Shown: in pieces, positions 49,813 to 62,244 of the stretch
Layout of the letters: every line of letters starts with the position of its first letter
Numbering within the stretch: position 1 is the stretch's first letter
Origin: Ricinus communis
Lineage: Eukaryota; Streptophyta; Magnoliopsida; Malpighiales; Euphorbiaceae
Length of the DNA: 64,000 bases
Direction of reading: 5' to 3'
Assembly (NCBI RefSeq): GCF_019578655.1
Contig: NC_063265.1
Span: 12,558,501 to 12,622,500 of the forward strand
The notes under the pieces: generated by a model
Told to the model about the DNA's origin: nothing
What the model saw: only the letters and a program-made list of their open reading frames with translations
The model's database searches: none
Program-made: the position numbers and the translations under genes

Positions 49813-50826
49813 TCATGTTGTCGAGGAGTAAAGGCCGAGTTCGGGTCGGGTGTGTAGGCCGGGTTCGGGTCGGGTTTGATTAAAAATACCCGACCCGGCA
49901 TATACACTTAACCCTACATCCATTCTTTCTCCCATTCTTTCTTTTGTCCAACTCTCCTCTCTTCTGCCGCAACCCCCTCTCCTTTCTCCTCTTCCCCCTC
50001 TGCGCATCGCTACTGCTCCGTCCCATCCCCGCGAAGGCTTCAAGTGCGGGTGTATGTGCCAGCAGGTCTCGCGTGAGTGGCCCTGCCTTTGGCAATAGTC
50101 ACAGCGCGCGATGCTTGGCCCTCTGCGCTGTCGAGTGCCTTCGCGTTGAGCATTGTAGGCGTGATTGTCCGTGGGTTGCGAGGGGAAGGAGACGCTCATA
50201 GTGTTCCTCCGCGTTTCTTTGCGCTGAACGCTGGCTATTACTTCGTCTATTTAAGGAAGCTCGAACGTGAGGAGGATCTGTGATCTCAGGCTTTCATAGC
50301 TTGAATCCAGTCCTCCAAGGTAAGTGTATACCAGATCTTGTTCGTTCCTTTTTTGGATTTCTAGAGGGTCGATTGAAGGCGGAATATAGTTCTGCAACTC
50401 TTCCCATCGGGTGAGTATTTCTGTTGCATATTGCGATGAACTTTGTGTTCCCTGAGTGATTTGCGCTAACTCCTGTTTGAGTCTGAATATATGTGCAAAA
50501 TTGTGTTGGTGGCCATAGAGGCTTTGCATTTTTTCCCAAATTGATTTTGATGATTCCATCAGGATGCAAAATCGGGATATTTGGGGCTCCATAGTATTTG
50601 TGAGCCAAGACATGACCAAATGGTCAGATGTCTGCCATTCCTCTATTCTGTCAATTTCTTCTTTGGTTGGGGCTTCTGGCCTTGCTGGTTTTGGCCTTTG
50701 TTTTGACCCGTTGATAAAACTCAACTTTTTCCTGCCACTAAGGGCAATATACACAGTTTTAGACCATTCGAAATAGTTGGAGTTGACTTTAAGGATTATA
50801 TTGGTTAATTTTTCATTTTGAGACAT
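49813..50826 (-). pseudogene. copia gag, disrupted
   Basis: The gag frame opens with an ATG at 50826, just inside the primer-binding site. The first part (to a stop at about 50251) has the UBN2/copia-gag style: NYFEWSKTVYIALSGR, then a Trp-rich capsid-like core and VYTYLGGLDSSYESLRSQIL. The continuation is in another frame and holds one zinc knuckle, CDYCQRQGHSRETC (C-x2-C-x4-H-x4-C) at about 50110-50065. The change of frame near 50250 is a lesion or a very diverged join. Confidence 0.88.
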
Positions 50827-50894
50827 GGCTGGAAGAAGGGAAATTTTTTTTTTGGTAGATGATGTTTACTGGTGGCAACCAGGCTTTGATACCA

Positions 50895-51173
50895 TGTGAA
50901 AAGAACAATGAAGAGAGTTGTGTATTGAAAATTAGAATTCTAAGTTCTTTACAGGGAGATGTTGATATATATACATGATTTGTTGTATTGAGAAAAGTAT
51001 TGTAACGGTTGCCTAACAGCTCTTTCTACTAAGGGTATGGGTTGAAGTGACCTTTCCTGCATAGCAGGAAAGGTTGCTCCTTTTTACCCTGAGGTCTGTG
51101 ATGATAGGTCTGCAAAAGCAACCTAGCTTGTGCAGCCTCTGAGACCTCAGCTTATTTTCCTATTTCTTCAACA
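50895..51173 (-). repeat. 5' LTR of the copia element
   Basis: 279 bp, partner of 46211-46489. The primer-binding site occupies about 50881-50894, directly adjoining it. Confidence 0.95.
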
Positions 51174-51178
51174 GAGCA
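51174..51178. repeat. Right target-site duplication (GAGCA)
   Basis: Exact copy of 46206-46210, directly after the right LTR and inside the eIF3b-like exon reading RRCSVLAFSFEPRG across the empty site. Confidence 0.92.
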
Positions 51179-53126
51179 TCTTCTGCTAAGGCTAGAAGGT
51201 ACGTAGGATGATTTTTGTTCTCCAACTTCTATTATAAGAATCCCAGTGTCCATCCTCTTCTTTTCTTCTAGACTCTTAAACGTACAAGCAACATATTCCC
51301 TTTGCTCTTTGCAATAGATTTTGAAGTGGCCAACATCGTTGAGCTTTTTTGTGCCCACATTCTTCCCCTCGGGAACTTTAACAATACTCAATTGCACATA
51401 AAATTGAGAAGATGAAAACTAAAATCATAGAAATTCAACTTGTACATAAGGGAAATACACAAAGTTTCAGGAAGATACATGAACAATCTTTGGGTGAAAA
51501 AAATACCTTAACATCACCAGCAGAATCATCATAACGCAACAGTGCAATGAAAGGATCTGTAGGTGGCCAACAAAAATCTATAACATTCCTTATTAATGCG
51601 ATAGGGTGACCAACAAGTGTCTCATCCGCGTAGATACATAATATGTTTTTCTCTATCAAGGCCAAGCACTTCTCATCTGCACTCCACCTGCAAATATATT
51701 AATAACAAATAGACACTTGAGTGGATAACAACATTAATGTGCATGAATTGAAGTGTGCTTGCTTCCATTCAACATGTAAAAACCTGATAAGAGAAAGAAA
51801 TATCAGAAATACGACAAACTCCTGTTCCCAGAAAATCACAATCATGACCTGTTAATTCTTTAAGTAATGCTCGAGTTTCTACGACAAATATTTTCAGCGT
51901 GGCCTAATAAAAAGAAATCATCTATTAGAACGCATGGATTGCATCCCCACAAGAAAGAGTAACTTTCAAAGTCCATCTAGCAAGAGAGGAAATATAATTG
52001 ACCTAACGATCCAGCAGTCTGCTGTAGGTAACCAGATACTTCTCCAGTGGAGAGAAGTCAACTTGACTAGCCTGAAATAATTCATGAGAAAGATCACAAT
52101 TTTGTAATGTTTAAAAGCAAAAAAAAAAAAAAAACTGTCAAGAAATAAAGAAGTTACCCTAGGATGATCGCAAGTAGCCATGGGAATAAGGGCTCCTTCA
52201 GCTTTGTAGATGATGTGATCATAATGTATTGCAGCCAAGTCCCTCTAGGGGACCATTTAACCATGCCTGTCCTGAAAAGCTGAAATTGTAGGAAATTCAC
52301 TTTATCACTATTTCTTTAATTGTAGGAAATTGTAAGATACATGGTTTTAAGACTAGTATGTACGAAGCTATGGATAAATATATATATATATACTGAGAGG
52401 GTCTTTGATTAGTTCTGCCCACCAAAGCTGTATTTTGTACTTCAATGGAAAAACCATGCATAGTCAACTTTATAGGTGCAAGAAAACTATATAACTGAAC
52501 TGGACTTGGCCCTTTCATTTTGGGCTTTAATAAGGCGCCTCTGAGCAGCACTTAAGAAATTTTCTTACTGGCATCCGGTTTCGCAGGTCTGGACCTTCTG
52601 CTCCACTGTAATTGGCATCTTGTTTCTTTTTAACTTAAACAGCATGGTGTTTAGGCTGCATTTGCCACATACAAGAAAAAGACAAGAGAAGACTAAATAA
52701 GAGAAGATAAAACGAATAATGATCTAATTTAATGATAGGATGAATTTGATAACAAAATATAAAAGTTAAAGAGGAATTATTCAATTAAGTATAATACATT
52801 TTTAATTTATTTAAGAGTATAAAAAAATAAAATTAATATATAATAATAGCATATAAACATATGTGCATAGTTATTAATGAATCCATAAATTATACACTGG
52901 TGCATCTTTTATGAATTATAATGACACATTACCAGTTACATTTTACAGATTTTTCTGCTAGAGACAGCAAATAATGAACTTAGATTTTACAGCAGCATAT
53001 TAAGTATGATTGTATAATCTTCAATTGAACTCAAATACTGCGACTTCAGTACCCACAGGGAAAAAAATTCAAAGAAAATAAGATAAAGAAGAAAGAAAAA
53101 GAAAAAACAAAACAAGGAAGCACTAA

Positions 53127-53217
53127 AAAGTTAAAAACCATCTCAAAATCACTAAAAAGTTCCAGCAAGAATTTCAATGACAAAGTTAAAAACCATCTCA
53201 AAATCACTAAAAAGTTC
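53127..53217. repeat. 36-bp exact direct repeat
   Basis: The 36 bases at 53127-53162 (AAAGTTAAAAACCATCTC and onward to AAAAAGTTC) recur exactly at 53182-53217, offset 55 bases. It lies in an apparent intron between the 5' block at 53248-53402 and the eIF3b-like remnant, and looks like a recent slippage duplication. Confidence 0.9.
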
Positions 53218-53247
53218 ATAACAATCTTATAACCACTGGGTACTTAC

Positions 53248-53402
53248 CCTCCATCTCTGATGCCTTTTAACCAATTTTGTACATTAGATTCATTAACTTC
53301 TGCATACTCTTCCTTACTCATGTCAATCTGAGAAGCACCCTTGACATTTGGGTTTCCTTCACCAAGAAGAGCATGTCGCGCAATATCACTCATAGTCATG
53401 GC
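53248..53402 (-). other. Probable 5' coding exon, possibly of the eIF3b-like gene
   Basis: A well-behaved coding-like block on the minus strand: MTMSDIARHALLGEGNPNVK, then a polar acidic stretch ending NVQNWLKGIRDGG, terminated by a consensus donor (GGAGG|GTAAGT) at 53248. Upstream in the same frame lies QALFGEVKAA. I do not recognise the family with confidence. Its strand and position suggest the N-terminal exon of the gene whose later exons are eIF3b-like. Between it and 52290 only a very short candidate exon (near 52570-52611) is visible. Confidence 0.4.
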
Positions 53403-53459
53403 AGCTTTTACTTCTCCAAATAATGCTTGGCAAATGGATGGAGACTAAAGGGAGTGCAT

Positions 53460-54380
53460 GGCAGGTAGCATTTGCAAAGCAAAAACAGTAGTTATTAAGC
53501 AGAACATAGTTTTAACAGAGAAGGCAGCATCCAGGATAGATGTGAATGTGAAGCCTTTGGATTCAAGAGAGTACTTGTTGAGCTGTTCTGTGAAGTTATA
53601 TTTCTCTTAATTTCTATTGTTACGTATCAATGTATAATTATTTTTACTCCCAACAATGCGGGAGAGTAAATATATCTAATAAATTCATTAAAATATTTAT
53701 TTTATTTAAAAAAAAAAATACGATAGAGAAAATAAAATATAAATAAAAAATTTAAAAATATTTAATATTATAAAATATATTGATAAATTAATATAAAATA
53801 TATCTAAAATTTTTACATATTTTATTAGAATTTAATTTACATTAATTAATTTTATATAAATTTAATTATATAAAATATTAAATTAATTTTTTTTATTTAA
53901 AATATATAAATTTTAAATTTATGAATTATTTGAGTATGTAAATTTTAAATTTATAAATAAACTCCATAAATTTTACATATTTAAAACGAAAGAATAATTT
54001 GTAAAAGTTTGGCACGTCAATGATAAACAATTAATCTAAGAATGATGGATAACTAATTTAAGAGATGTCTCTCAACTTCAGACACATATGGCCTTTGCTC
54101 GTGTTAGTGTCTTAAATGGCATGATCTAAAATCCATATCTAATAATGACCCGTCAGCAACTAGGCCCAACAAAGTAAGCCCAAACAGAAATCGGCTTAAT
54201 ACTCACGCTGGACTAACATGCGCTGTGCGCTAACCGCAGCTTCCAAAATTCTTTAATTCCTGGATAAACAACTTTTTGAGTACTAGAACTGGAAAAAAGA
54301 TTTTTTAGATCGATCCAAAACCCTAAATTGTTTTAGTTGTTAAGAATCCATCAGTCTCCCATTTTGTCACTACCAATCCA
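53460..54380. other. Spacer upstream of MCTS1
   Basis: 53690-54000 is AT-rich. The last ~250 bases form the MCTS1 promoter and leader and include AGGCCCAAC and AGCCCAAAC, site II-like boxes common in promoters of translation genes. No other gene is seen. Confidence 0.45.
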
Positions 54381-54382
54381 AC

Positions 54383-56479
54383 ATGTTCAAAAAGTAAGCA
54401 TTATGCAACTTTATAGCTTAGAAATGTATAATTTTTATGAGCATAAATTTTTTAACTGTTCAGCCTTCAATTAGGTTTTCATCAGACGAAGTGTCTTCAC
54501 AAAATCAAGTGAAAGCATCCGTGCAGAGGAAAATTCGACAGAGTATTGCTGATGAGGTTAGGCGTTTCCTCTCGTTTCTTTGTTCAATTTCAATCAATTG
54601 CAGACTTTATTGTGTATACATTTTTGAATCGATGCTCAAAGAATTTACATTTCTAGTGCAGTATCCAGGACTTGAGCCCGTGTTGGATGATTTGCTTCCA
54701 AAGAAGTCACCTTTAATTGTTGCTAAATGGTCTGTGTGTGTGTGTATTTGGCTTTATCTTTATTTTAATTTTTTTTTTATTTGTTATTCACCTGCTGTTT
54801 CTCATTCATTGTTGAAATATTTTATGCAGTCAAAATCATCTGAATCTTGTGATGGTGAACAGTGTTCCTCTGTTTTTTAATATTCGTGATGGGCCATACA
54901 TGCCTACTCTGCGTCTTCTCCACCAATGTAAACTACTTTGCTTCCTTGATGTGCGATATTCTTTTTTTCTTCTTCTTCTTCGACATAATATTTGTTTCTG
55001 GATTGGCTTTGACGTTTATTTCATGAATTTAGATAAAAGTTAAAAGGTGGATCATAAGGAGAAAATCTTATGCATTTTATCCTATGTTTATATTTTCTTC
55101 TATTGTGATATGGGATTCAGGTGCAAATTAAAGACCATTACTTCTTGGTAGTCGTCTAATGATCAAATAATGATGTGCGCCTTCTTAGTTAGGCTTGATA
55201 AGGATAGAATACAGTATTAATGCGTCACTTTATTTTAATCATCTCTATTTATTGATTTTAGAAAATCTTGAACATTATTCTCATTTACTTTATTCTACTC
55301 TTACGAAAATTTAAGCTTTGTTATCCTTAAGTAATAAATCACTGGTTTTGCAGATCCAAACATAATGAAAAAGTTACAGGTAGACAGGGGTGCAATAAAA
55401 TTTGTACTTGCTGGTGCAAACATAATGTGTCCTGGACTTACATCTCCAGGCGGTGCTTTGGATGAGGAAGTGGAAGCAGAAACTCCTGTGGTATGAAATG
55501 TATTCTGCCGTGCTTGAAATGTTCCATATCTGATGAATTGCTTTCATTTCTTAAGGAGCTTGGTTTTCCATTTTTGATTTTCTGCCTTAAAAGTTTGCTA
55601 TTCCCTTCTGTTTTATTAACACTCTATAATATTTATTTCTGATTTACAAACTTGAACACTCACAGGCCATAATGGCTGAAGGAAAGCAACATGCTCTTGC
55701 AATTGGCTTTACAAAAATGTCAGCAAAAGATATGTAAGTTATTAACCATCTTCTGGATTCATGATAGTGTAGAAAAATTCGATAGGTGGCATGTTGATCA
55801 TTCTTTGAACAACTGCCTTATAAATGGTCACTGTGTTTTGAGTATCTCGGTCTTTATATGCCAGAGCTGCCAACTGAGGTTCTTTTTTTTTTTTTTTTTC
55901 CTTTTTTCCCTTAATGTTTACATAATAAAACCTAAATAGAAGAGACAAGGAGCGACACAAGGGCATTCATATTTGTTTATTTTTAATTAATGAATTAAAT
56001 TAAGTAGAATATTTGCTCGGTTTACAGAAAGACAATTAACAAGGGAATTGGAGTGGACAACATGCATTATCTCAATGATGGCCTTTGGAAGGTTAGCCAC
56101 TACACCATTTTATGCTATTCAAATCAATAGTGCTTTATTTCTGGCAGTTGCTACTAGTACTAAGATAGGCATTCATGTACGACGCACTAATTCTTGAAGT
56201 TGCAATGATGGCATATCATAAGAGTACCAACTTTGGACTCTATATCCTACATTACATGTTTTGCTCGACTGCTTGTCATGATGGGCTCCATATTCTTCAT
56301 ATCACGTATGCTATTAGTCTGTTATTGTATTAGCAGAGGCAACTTATTTACTTTTTAGTTGCTATCTCTTTCTCTTTTTGCTGCATGTTCAATCTGCTAT
56401 TTACTTATTAACTTGGTTAAACATGATGCAGTCAGTAACGCTAACTTGTCTTATCTTGCAGACGGAGCGTCTAGATTGA
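54383..56479 (+). CDS. MCTS1: MCTS1 homologue (PUA-domain translation re-initiation/recycling factor)
   Basis: With DENR, MCTS1 binds the 40S subunit to recycle deacylated tRNA and promote re-initiation after upstream ORFs. Eight coding exons (54383-54393, 54475-54556, 54662-54729, 54830-54927, 55354-55490, 55666-55733, 56028-56091, 56462-56479) close in phase to 181 residues, exactly the length I know for animal MCTS1. The N-terminal domain (1-90) has [40 protein letters not shown] and [17 protein letters not shown]. The PUA domain (about 92-171) has [39 protein letters not shown] and [20 protein letters not shown]. The first coding exon is only 11 nt (ATG TTC AAA AA) followed by GTAAGC, and exon 2 starts at G 54475. 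This is preferred over the ATG at 54437 because it restores the conserved MFKKF start. Confidence 0.95.
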
Positions 56480-56489
56480 GGAATCACCA

Positions 56490-57640
56490 AGAGCAGCTGC
56501 ATATCTCACAAAAGAAGAGTTAACTTCGTTTGCTTCATCTCTGAACTGCAGCTATTTCGTCTTCTTCTAGATGTTGCAAACGGAGTCGTGTAAATTTTTT
56601 TTCTAGTTATATTGGGCCTGTACACTCCTTTATTGGAATGCCTTATGGCCAGGAAGGCCTTTGTTTAAGGCCCAATTTCGAGCTCTGGGCATTAATGTCG
56701 TTACAACAAAATTGCCATTAATTCTGTTTTGAAACCATTGATTGTGAGAGATGGTGTCTGCCTCGGGGGAGAACCCCATTCCTCCCAGTTCCCATTCCCC
56801 GTGCCTAACCCACTGGTAGTTATAAAATTTGCTCTGTGTTTTTTTTTTTTTTTTTGGCAAAATTCGCTTTTAAATTTTTTCAGTTCCTAAATATTTATTT
56901 TATTTCATCGATTCTTTGTATTTTTAATTTTACAGAGATTAAAAACTTAAAATTAAAACTAAAATATTAAGATTTAGTATTCTCAAAAGAAATTATAAAA
57001 ATTTAATAGAATAAACAAAATATTGGTAAAAAAGTTTTAATCAAAGCAGGAATAAAAGCATTAAGAGTTTAATAGAATAGAATAAAAAATCAGTGTAATT
57101 GAAAAAGAGGCTTATTAATAGTTTTATTTTTATTTTTAGATTTCTCTACATGTTTATGCTATATATGATTAACTTCTATGTTGTCATAAACATATTTTAT
57201 CTTAATTATAATTGGTTATGAACAACAATAAATTCTACATTATATTAAGTTTTCTTTTTAAAGAAATTGTCTGTAACTGAAAATTATTAAAAATAAAAAT
57301 CATTTGGTTTATTTATTCATTGATGATATTTTATATGAGATTTTTATTTTTTTGATAAATTAAGGTACATGGTCCAGCTATGTTAGTACTTATAAATATA
57401 TTACATTAACAGATTTAGAATTTACTTGTTCAGTGCTGATGTAGGCGGATAGCCCAATTATATACATTGCAAAAATATAGTGAGCTCCACATTAATTTTA
57501 AAACACTAATAAAATGGAACACAACATTTTAAGAATAAAAATCATTTTCTCTTAAAAAAAAAAAGAGAATAAAAATCATAAAAATTATTGAGAATAAATA
57601 TGAATCAATGTTAACAAATCTTGAAGAATAAACTTTAATA
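56490..57640. other. Spacer between MCTS1 and eL18
   Basis: 56480-56840 is the likely MCTS1 3' region, ending near a T-run at 56840. The remainder up to 57640 is AT-rich without recognisable genes. Confidence 0.5.
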
Positions 57641-57654
57641 ATATTTGGGTCAGT

Positions 57655-57742
57655 AGCCCAATTAAGATTTTGAAAACTAGCCCAAGCCCATCATGAAATC
57701 AAAAGCAGAAAAATCCAGCTATAAATTCACTTCAAAACCCTA
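57655..57742 (+). promoter_or_regulatory. Site II and telo-box promoter elements of the eL18 gene
   Basis: AGCCCA (reverse complement TGGGCT, a site II box bound by TCP factors) occurs at 57655-57660 and again at about 57679, with GCCCA at about 57686. A telo-box AAACCCTA lies at 57735-57742. This combination is typical of plant ribosomal-protein promoters and drives expression in dividing cells. A (CAG)n-like stretch at 57773-57790 follows in the leader. Confidence 0.75.
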
Positions 57743-57810
57743 GTTATACTTTTGTTCCCTTTCCACCTCTTCAGCAGCAGCAGCAGCAGCCTACAAGCAG
57801 GAGAGCATCA

Positions 57811-59260
<1,450 letters not shown>

Positions 59261-59800
59261 GTTGTTTTTGGTTTTGAGTTGTGAGACAGTTGTTTTACTT
59301 CTTAGTTTTGTATCCCAAATTTTGTTAGACTCTTACAAGGAATTTGTTATTCCCCCCTGGTTATCGATTATTAGCATGAATTTGTTTTATGTGGGCAATC
59401 ATACTTCTCTGACACATGGGTATGCTTAATGAATTCTTGCCATCTTTAAATATCTTTGGAAATTTTATACTTCAAGTGATGTATTGCATTGAGATCCAAG
59501 AATTTTCTCCTTGCTAAAATGAAACCTCAGCACTTAAGCCTCAAGATGTGATAGTTATTCAAGCCATACTGTCGATTATCGGTTGCTGCCTAATTTATTT
59601 CAGGGAAAGAAAGGTTTGTTCAAGATGGTTGGTTTCGTAATTTCTTCATGCAAAGCCAAAACTAGAAGACACGTCTAGCATTCTGGGTAATCTCATCTGC
59701 AAAACATAAATAGAGGACCATACTGACTAATCTCAACTGCTGAGTAAAAATATAAGGAGAGGAACCATTCAGCAAAGAGAAAACAGATAACGAAGCTACA

Positions 59801-61148
59801 TCAGTAGTTCCTAATGAATTCATAGATAAGTTTGTTGATCTCCTCTGGTCTTTCTTGATTGATGAAGTGGCCAACTTCTTCCATCACAACGATTTCTTCA
59901 AGCAATGGCACGTAATACCTGAATCCACCACCATGTACATATTCCTTGATTCCTGGAGTGGTATATACCATGTCAAGATCCCCAACCACAAACTTCACTG
60001 GAACTTTCACCGAGTCCCCAGTCCATGGGGCTGTCAGCTCCCAACTCCTGGAATAACCATACTGTATCATTAGCACAAGGTAAATGGAAACATGATTTTG
60101 CATTACTAAGAGGACTGTAACTGAACATACAAATCCATAGCTCTGTAGTAGTTCAAAGCTCCAGTAAACCCTTTCTGGTTAAAGTTGGCTGCATAGTAAG
60201 CAACGTCCTCTTCTGTAAGCCAAGAGGGCAAGGTTATTGGATTATTTGGACAAATTCCAAATGCATTTTCTTTGAACAAGCAAGAGGGGCCTGGTTTTCG
60301 GTCTGTCAAAATTTTCTTGATTACTTCTGCGGGGCCACAACGTGCAATTTCAGCTTCAATTTCTCCCGGTTCCTAAGCAATTCGATATTGGCTATTGCAT
60401 TAGTTTGATAACCAACAAAATGTGGAGCACCAACCATTAATTTCATATCTACCAAATATAGTAGAACCAACTTATCATTTCAAATTAAATATGTGTTATT
60501 TGCTCCTGATTTAGTGATCATTGCAAATGAAACAGCTACAAAAAAAAGTAAAAGACTGCCACCAAATTACTAAACATTAGAGTTCAGTTATTGATTACAA
60601 GCTAAAAATCTCTGGGTTTTTTTTTTGCACTAAAAAATCAGGTCAAAGTAATGCATGCCAGGGAAATAAACACAGAAAAAAACCTGAAATCTGCAAACGT
60701 AGTAGTCATCTCCAAAAAGAAGTCGCATGCTTTCAACAGGTTTCATTTTCGGATTTCTCGGCCTGAAAGGAACACTTAGACAAACAAATGCCTTCACTCT
60801 ATCAGGCCTAAACAAGCACAAATACCATCCCATAATAGCACCCCAATCATGTGCAACAAGAAAAACTTGCTCTACTCCAAGATGATCAATTAGAGCTATA
60901 AGATCACCAACAATGTGGTGACAGGTGTAGCTAGAGCATAAAGTTGGAGCATCACTGTCGCCATAGCCTCTAAGATCTGGGGCAACAGCTCGGTATCCAA
61001 GCGAGGTTAATCCCAGAATCTGATGGCGCCAAGTGTACCAGAGCTCTGGAAATCCATGAAGAAAGAGTATGACTGGCCCTTCTCCTTTCTCAGCTATGTG
61101 CATCTTTATGCCATTTACATTCACCGTTTTGTGCATAATCCCCTCCAT
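59801..61148 (-). CDS. Soluble epoxide hydrolase (alpha/beta hydrolase)
   Basis: Hydrolyses epoxides to vicinal diols, in plants mainly epoxy fatty acids for cutin synthesis and defence signals. Cytosolic or peroxisomal. Three exons (60684-61148, 60131-60372, 59801-60047) close in phase to 317 residues. The oxyanion motif HGFP is at 31-34 and nucleophile Asp101 is in VAHDWG. Lid tyrosines Tyr150 (GDDYYV) and Tyr231 (LNYYRAMD) polarise the epoxide. Acid Asp261 is in GDLDMVY and general base His296 in VGHFINQE. Each position is offset by exactly four from potato StEH1 numbering as I remember it, so the active site is complete. The C-terminus NY is not a standard PTS1. Start is the ATG at 61148, before the conserved HKTVNVNGIKMHIAEKG. 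Confidence 0.96.
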
Positions 61149-61159
61149 TTTTCTTGTTT

Positions 61160-62240
61160 ATGTACTTTTTTCTTTTTCCCCCCCTCTATGTGATCTAGCT
61201 CAGCTCATGAATAAGGTTGTGGTGAGCTACAGAGAGAAGTAAATGACAGTAAATGAGAGACTGGGTGGTTTAATATAATGTCAATTAGGGCTTAGCTTTC
61301 CAAGGTAGACAGTTGGCCATCTCAGTGTAAGACCATGGAAATATAAATGCAGATGGCAGAAAGTGATTGTCTTTTTATAATTTAAATCATGAAATATGTT
61401 GGGGTTTGCTTTGTCTGTGTTCATACATGATACATTTTAATTTTGGTAGGTTTTATTGTTTCAACTTTTTCGTGACATTATACTTTACAAGAGAAGACAA
61501 TGGAGAACTCCAACTCTAGCTCTAGCTCGAACTCAGTCAGACTAAACTAATAAGTGCAAAATAATTTAAAATGCAAACCCATATAAATGATCAATTTCAC
61601 ATGTGTTAGTCATTCAACAGTTCATTAGGGAAATTGAATGAGTTTATGATCTTTGGGTCTTGAAATTGACAATTTCAATAACTCGTTTTTTCAGAAAATA
61701 CATTAAATGAAGCTTATTATAGCATGGGGCCAAACTACTTTCCAACTTCAAGCCATGATAAATTTTATATAGCAGCAATTCATTTAGGAGATGGGTTGTT
61801 CACATCAGTTGCTGTCTTCTCCGCCTAACAATGACAGGTAACAGGTAATAAAGAGACATGCATTTTAGATTGTTGGGACGCCCTCGATCGTGATGTTATT
61901 TAAACATGGTCACATTGTAGAAGAGTTTTTCGGCTGAAGATTAGGGATATTGCAAACAGGTTGGCTTTACCTCACATTGTCAACAGAATAACCCCAAGAA
62001 GACTGTTTAAGAAGTTAATCCATGGATGGTCAAGCTCTTCTGTCGCAGATAAGTGGCCAATAACCCATTTATATCCATTTCTTTAGTAGCTAAAAACCCC
62101 TTTAAAATGCCTCAATTACCATCCTTAAATTTTAACCATAACCCAAAAACAGAATCCATCTCTCCCTTTGCATTCTTTACAAGAAAAAGAAAAAGAAAAA
62201 GAAAAAGAAACATAAGAGGAAAAAAGTGTTCTGAAACGTT
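61160..62240. other. Divergent promoter region between epoxide hydrolase and PMEI
   Basis: The two genes are transcribed away from each other with about 1.1 kb between them, so both promoters should lie here. No convincing TATA box or element cluster could be singled out. An (AAAGA)n-like purine run is at 62181-62209, in the PMEI leader. Confidence 0.45.
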
Positions 62241-62244
62241 AACA

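Larger units (their letters stand above)
46211..51173 (-). mobile_element. Ty1/copia LTR retrotransposon, complete but with a broken pol
   Basis: A 4,963-bp element on the minus strand. Both LTRs are 279 bp, begin TG and end CA, and are flanked by a 5-bp target duplication. The primer-binding site next to the right (5') LTR reads TGGTATCAAAGCCT on the minus strand, the usual copia initiator-methionine tRNA site. A purine tract (GAGGGGGAG) precedes the left (3') LTR. Domain order is gag, protease, integrase, reverse transcriptase, RNase H, which is diagnostic for copia. It lies inside an exon of the eIF3b-like gene, in the same transcriptional orientation. Multiple stops and frameshifts make it non-autonomous now. 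Confidence 0.96.
45704..52290 (-). pseudogene. eIF3b-like gene, degenerate and split by a copia element
   Basis: Remnant of a gene related to translation initiation factor eIF3 subunit b, the WD40-propeller scaffold of eIF3. Blocks in order on the minus strand are: MVKWSPRGTWL (about 52263-52225), SQVDFSPLEKYLVTYS (about 52070-52020), VVETRALLKELTGHD (about 51895-51850), CLALIEKNILCIYADETL with DFCWPPTDPFIALLRYD (51670-51530), and MQLSIVKVPEGKNVG with FKIYCKEQREYVACTF (51397-51270). Across the copia insertion follow SFEPRGSRFALIYGDKKDAF (about 46195-46130), QANALYWSPTGGLIVFSG with AVEWSPSGR (46080-45917), and FVATYGINRKIAVWQSSGKF (about 45827-45760), ending at a TAA (45704-45706). Frameshifts are visible near 52210-52220 and 46125-46140. 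It is not a complete functional gene as it stands. Confidence 0.75.

Noticed and set aside
46211..51173. Endogenous pararetrovirus or gypsy-type element
   Set aside because: Integrase precedes reverse transcriptase and the elements are LTR-bounded with a methionine-tRNA primer site, which is copia order; no movement or coat protein domains are seen.
54437..54880. MCTS1 start at ATG 54437
   Set aside because: It adds a non-conserved N-terminus and ignores the splice pair 54393/54475, which restores the family start and exact length.
62053..62244. Longer PMEI starting upstream (for example ATG 62107)
   Set aside because: The added residues are basic and low-complexity and would push the obvious signal peptide to an internal position.
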